From RBG-13-51-18 sp963739395 (GTDB taxonomy: Bacteria; Chloroflexota; Dehalococcoidia; Dehalococcoidales; RBG-16-60-22): 64,000 nucleotides of DNA. Both the position numbers and the translations under genes were made by a program. The stretch is from assembly GCA_963739395.1 (NCBI GenBank), contig CAVUAE010000002.1, forward strand, positions 124,001-188,000, given 5' to 3'. Below, piece after piece: positions 61,217 to 64,000 of this stretch (positions within the stretch are counted from its first letter, which is position 1; each line of letters begins with the position of its first letter). Below the pieces are notes generated by a model. The model ran no database searches. It was not told the DNA's origin and saw only the letters and a program-made list of their open reading frames with translations.

Positions 61217-62278
61217 ATGCAAAAAGTTGCTGTTATCGGCACGACTAGTTGGGGGATAACACTTTCCATCCTTCTGGTAAAAAACGGCACCGAAGTTAGG
61301 CTATGGGCGAGAACCCAACCGGAAGCCACCCAACTTAAGAAAAAGGGATCGGACCGATTCCCGGGTTTACGTATCCCCAAAGAAATCATCATTACCCATA
61401 AAATAGACGAAGCGCTTAAAGACGTGAGTGCCGTCATCCTGGCTGTCCCCTCTGCAACAATGCGGGAAAATGTGAAACGCATCGCCAATTATCTAACCAA
61501 ATCCACCATTATTATCAGTGCTTCCAAAGGTCTGGAGATAGGCACCGATAAAAGAATGTCGGAGGTTATAGCCGAAGAAATAAACCCGCAGTTCCACGTG
61601 AATATCTGCGTGCTTTCGGGTCCCCAGCTCGCCAAAGAAATACTGGAGAATCGACCAGCGGCTTCAGTCGTGGCAGCACTAGATAAAAACACCGCCAGAA
61701 AGGCGCAAAAACTATTAACCCGTAACGATTTTTGTGTCTTTACCCATAACGATGTTATCGGGGTGGAGTTGGGAGGCGCTTTAAAGAATATCTTGGCTCT
61801 TGGCGCCGGTATCGCCGATGGGTTAGGCTACGGCGATAACGCTAAAGCGGCATTTATGACCCGCGGACTTACGGAGATAACCGCGTTAGGCATGGCGTTG
61901 GGTGCCAATCCACTAACTTTTTCCGGTCTAGCCGGTCTGGGTGACGTTATCACCACTTGTGCTAGCCCGTTAAGCCGCAATCACTACGTTGGTGTTGAGC
62001 TTACCAAGGGTCGTTCCCTGGCGCAAATTTTGAAATCGATGCACCAGGTGGCAGAAGGCGTAAACACCACCCGCGCGGCATATGATCTTTCCCAACAGTT
62101 GGGACTGGAAATGCCGATTACAGAAAAAATTTATGAAGTCCTTTATAAAGGTGCCAAGCCAACCAGGGCAGCGCGGGATATGATGGGCGGTAACGCTAAG
62201 CATGAATTGGCGGGACGGCGATGGCGTTTATTCTCTCTCTTTAGACACCATCAACGTATGATGGCTAATAATACTTAA
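61217..62278 (+). CDS. gpsA: Glycerol-3-phosphate dehydrogenase [NAD(P)+]
   Basis: The 353-residue enzyme reduces dihydroxyacetone phosphate to glycerol-3-phosphate for phospholipids. The NAD(P) loop is G-T-T-S-W-G-I (usual G-A-G-S-W-G-T), then V-P-S-A-T-M-R, S-K-G-L-E, L-S-G-P-Q-L-A-K-E near 135-143, and the catalytic lysine in G-G-A-L-K-N-I-L-A-L-G-A-G. A final basic tail is added. It supplies the substrate of PlsY. Its last four bases overlap the dnaJ end (convergent). Confidence 0.95.
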   Translation: MQKVAVIGTTSWGITLSILLVKNGTEVRLWARTQPEATQLKKKGSDRFPGLRIPKEIIITHKIDEALKDVSAVILAVPSATMRENVKRIANYLTKSTIIISASKGLEIGTDKRMSEVIAEEINPQFHVNICVLSGPQLAKEILENRPAASVVAALDKNTARKAQKLLTRNDFCVFTHNDVIGVELGGALKNILALGAGIADGLGYGDNAKAAFMTRGLTEITALGMALGANPLTFSGLAGLGDVITTCASPLSRNHYVGVELTKGRSLAQILKSMHQVAEGVNTTRAAYDLSQQLGLEMPITEKIYEVLYKGAKPTRAARDMMGGNAKHELAGRRWRLFSLFRHHQRMMANNT

Positions 62279-63357
62279 GTATCAATATCTTTCCGTTTTA
62301 TCGTACCAAGACTCTTCGAAAGCTCCTCAAAAAGTCGTTTTTGTTCTTTAGATAACGATTCCGGAGTCATCACCTGCAGCACTACCATTTCATCGCCGCG
62401 TCCGTTGCCATGTAAGTGAGGAATGCCCTTATCTTTCAAACGAAAGATTTTACCTGTCTGACTGCCAGCCGGAATCTTTAGTTTGCCATTGCCATAGAGG
62501 GTCGGCACTCCCAGTTCGCAGCCAAGGGCGGCTTGGGCAAAGTTGACCGGCAGTTCATAGATAATATTATCGTCTTCACGCTTAAAATACTCATGGGGTT
62601 TGACGGACACCATTACATATAAATTCCCCGGCGAACCGCCGCGATAGCCGGCTTCGCCTTCACCAGTAAGCCTGATGCCGTTGCCATCATCGATGCCAGC
62701 GGGTATTTTCACCGAGATATGCCGCTTATGTTTTTGGTAGCCTGCCCCGCGGCAATCCGGACAGACTTCTCTAATAATGGTGCCTTCGCCCTGGCAATCG
62801 TCGCAAACAGCCGTATTGATAAATTGACCGAAGAGACTCCGCTGTACGCGGCGTATCTGACCCGAGCCGTTACAGGATGGACAGCGGACAGGTTGTACAC
62901 CGGGTTTGGAACGCGTGCCGCGGCAGGTGTCGCAAAGCTCCGTGCGGCTGATTTCTACTTCTTTTTCGCAGCCTAAAGCAGCCTCTTCGAAAGTGACTTT
63001 AATGTTAAATTTAAGGTCATTGCCGCGTCTGGCGGTCTGGCGCTTGGTTCTGCCCGTGCCGCCGAAAAAGGCTTCGAAGATATCGCCAAAGCCACCCATA
63101 TTAAAGTCCTCAAAGCCGCGTCCGAACAAATTATCCGTGCCGGTATGACCGTAGCGGTCGTAAGCGCCGCGTTTATCATCATCCGAGAGGACTTCATAAG
63201 CTTCGTTAACCTCTTTAAATCTATCCGAGGCGCCGGCATCGTGGTTGCGGTCCGGATGGTACTGCATCGCCAGCTTGCGGAAAGCCTTTTTTATGTCTTC
63301 CGCCGAAGCATCGCGCGGCAGACCGAGCACCTCATAATAATCACGTTTTATAGCCAT
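62275..63357 (-). CDS. dnaJ: Chaperone DnaJ
   Basis: The 360-residue protein is a full type I DnaJ: J domain with HPD (Y-H-P-D-R near 33-37), a G/F region (F-G-R-G-F-E-D-F-N-M-G-G-F), four CxxCxGxG zinc repeats between 140 and 210 (C-D-T-C-R-G-T, C-P-S-C-N-G-S-G, C-D-D-C-Q-G-E-G, C-P-D-C-R-G-A-G), and the client-binding barrels. The first repeat ends G-T-R instead of G-x-G. It hands unfolded proteins to DnaK. grpE and dnaK are not in the window. Confidence 0.97.
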   Translation of the reverse strand: MAIKRDYYEVLGLPRDASAEDIKKAFRKLAMQYHPDRNHDAGASDRFKEVNEAYEVLSDDDKRGAYDRYGHTGTDNLFGRGFEDFNMGGFGDIFEAFFGGTGRTKRQTARRGNDLKFNIKVTFEEAALGCEKEVEISRTELCDTCRGTRSKPGVQPVRCPSCNGSGQIRRVQRSLFGQFINTAVCDDCQGEGTIIREVCPDCRGAGYQKHKRHISVKIPAGIDDGNGIRLTGEGEAGYRGGSPGNLYVMVSVKPHEYFKREDDNIIYELPVNFAQAALGCELGVPTLYGNGKLKIPAGSQTGKIFRLKDKGIPHLHGNGRGDEMVVLQVMTPESLSKEQKRLFEELSKSLGTIKRKDIDT

Positions 63358-63590
63358 GTTTTACCTTTTAATAGACAGACTTCCAACTCTATAATACTTC
63401 TGGGGAAAATGCTTGTCAACAAAGCTAGCACCGAGGGGAAGGCTTGATTATTTAGAAGGAGAATAGGATATGTCATTCTGAGGGAGTCCCGATTTCATCG
63501 GGACGACCGCGAGAATCTCTATCTATCATTTCAACTAATTATTGGGATTGCCACGTCTTTCTGCGGAAGGACTCGCAATGACATATCACC
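63358..63590. other. Intergenic region with a MITE-like element
   Basis: Upstream of dnaJ, mostly occupied by the repeat listed at 63461-63596. No gene is seen. Confidence 0.55.
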
Positions 63591-63596
63591 CTATTC
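63461..63596. repeat. MITE-like element with terminal inverted repeats
   Basis: GAATAG-GATATGTCATT (63461-63477) is the inverse of AATGACATATC-ACC-CTATTC (63577-63596), apart from a 3-base insert. The core (63472-63519, GTCATTCTGAGGGAG...GAGAATCTC) is related to 10113-10170. The right end reaches into ruvX and contains its TAG stop (63591-63593). Confidence 0.7.
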
Positions 63597-64000
63597 CTTT
63601 TCTGTATCTTCGTCTTCTTGATATTCTCTCGGCGGCAGCGAATCTTCAAGGTAGCTCTGTAAAATTAAAGCCGCCGCGGCAGCATCATAACGGGTATCGC
63701 GATTCGTCTTATGTGTTTCCTGCAAGATACGTTTCGCGGCTACTGTGGAAAGGCGTTCGTCGCGGAACTCAAGAGGGATTTCCGTATAGTTGGATAATTG
63801 ACTGGCAAACTCCCGCACCTTTTCCGCCTGAATACCTAACGTGCCATCCATGGAAAAAGGCAAGCCAATAATAATACGGTCGACATTATTTTTCTTAATG
63901 ATATCGGTAATTTTCCCTGCATCCTCCTCGATATCCTGCCGCGAGATAATCGTTAGAGGGCTGGCGATGATTCCCAGGGGGTCGCTGATAGCCACACCTA
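63591..64000 (-). CDS. ruvX: Putative Holliday junction resolvase RuvX/YqgF (5' end outside window)
   Basis: The visible part reads V-A-I-S-D-P-L-G-I-I-A-S-P-L, which normally follows the D-x-G-x-K-R-I-G start of YqgF, so the first residues lie beyond base 64000. I-I-I-G-L-P-F-S-M-D-G-T near 43-54, R-D-E-R-L-S-T near 78-84, and R-Y-D-A-A-A-A-A-L-I-L-Q near 102-113 give the remaining acidic residues of the RNase H-like fold. It resolves recombination joints or processes 16S precursors. The acidic end (E-D-E-D-T-E-K-E) and the stop fall in a MITE-like repeat. Confidence 0.93.
   Translation of the reverse strand, partial: GVAISDPLGIIASPLTIISRQDIEEDAGKITDIIKKNNVDRIIIGLPFSMDGTLGIQAEKVREFASQLSNYTEIPLEFRDERLSTVAAKRILQETHKTNRDTRYDAAAAALILQSYLEDSLPPREYQEDEDTEKE

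Overview
The window is bacterial chromosome, most likely from an uncultured anaerobic Chloroflexota of the class Dehalococcoidia. The supporting signs are moderate. The 23S rRNA gene stands alone with no 16S, 5S or tRNA beside it, and unlinked rRNA genes are known from Dehalococcoides. Genes are dense, base composition is mid-GC, a GatCAB amidotransferase is encoded, and several promoters sit so close to the ATG that the mRNA should be leaderless. Taxonomy is an inference; no marker here was compared with a database.

Layout. 1-9.1 kb: a cut-off glycosyltransferase/polysaccharide deacetylase fusion and a DedA-like membrane protein, a GNAT acetyltransferase, a NuoG-like/GltD-like iron-sulfur flavoprotein, an MFS exporter, a Kef-type antiporter, a beta-hydroxyacid dehydrogenase and a cupin. 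9.1-13.5 kb: a small membrane protein, a cluster of palindromic intergenic repeats, and the 23S rRNA (minus strand) with its promoter, a structured leader and a terminator. 13.6-32 kb: mostly housekeeping genes (argS, trpS, an Lrp/AsnC regulator with an aminotransferase, the gat locus, a NYN protein, a B12-radical SAM protein, rpsU-yqeY). AT-rich accessory genes are mixed in (a PD-(D/E)XK nuclease and a DUF3800 protein). gatC is frameshifted as read, and a SagB-like lipoprotein lies between gatC and gatA.

33-51 kb is the most unusual part. It opens with an XRE regulator on a perfect consensus promoter, a histidine kinase/response regulator pair, and a LuxR-type regulator whose receiver has lost its phospho-acceptor Asp. 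Minus-strand phage structural genes are then scattered in three blocks in canonical phage order: two or three small ORFs at 50.9-50.2 kb, the large terminase at 45.0-43.7 kb, and a regulator, truncated portal and tail-type fragments at 37.7-36.1 kb. Chromosomal-type plus-strand genes separate the blocks: two tandem surface proteins, mscL, a zinc-ribbon protein, RNase HI, an SDR dehydrogenase (minus strand), rnpB, a nucleotidyltransferase, a CtpA protease and a macrodomain protein. Two of the phage blocks share a promoter-like motif. The intergenic region at 37.7-37.8 kb looks like a phage switch, with a perfect promoter overlapped by two inverted repeats. It now drives an excisionase-like protein followed by the two surface proteins.

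51-64 kb: a compact BglII-like type II restriction-modification pair in AT-rich DNA, then core genes (mutM-polA, argF, der-plsY-gpsA, dnaJ) and a ruvX gene cut by the window end, whose stop codon lies inside a MITE-like repeat.
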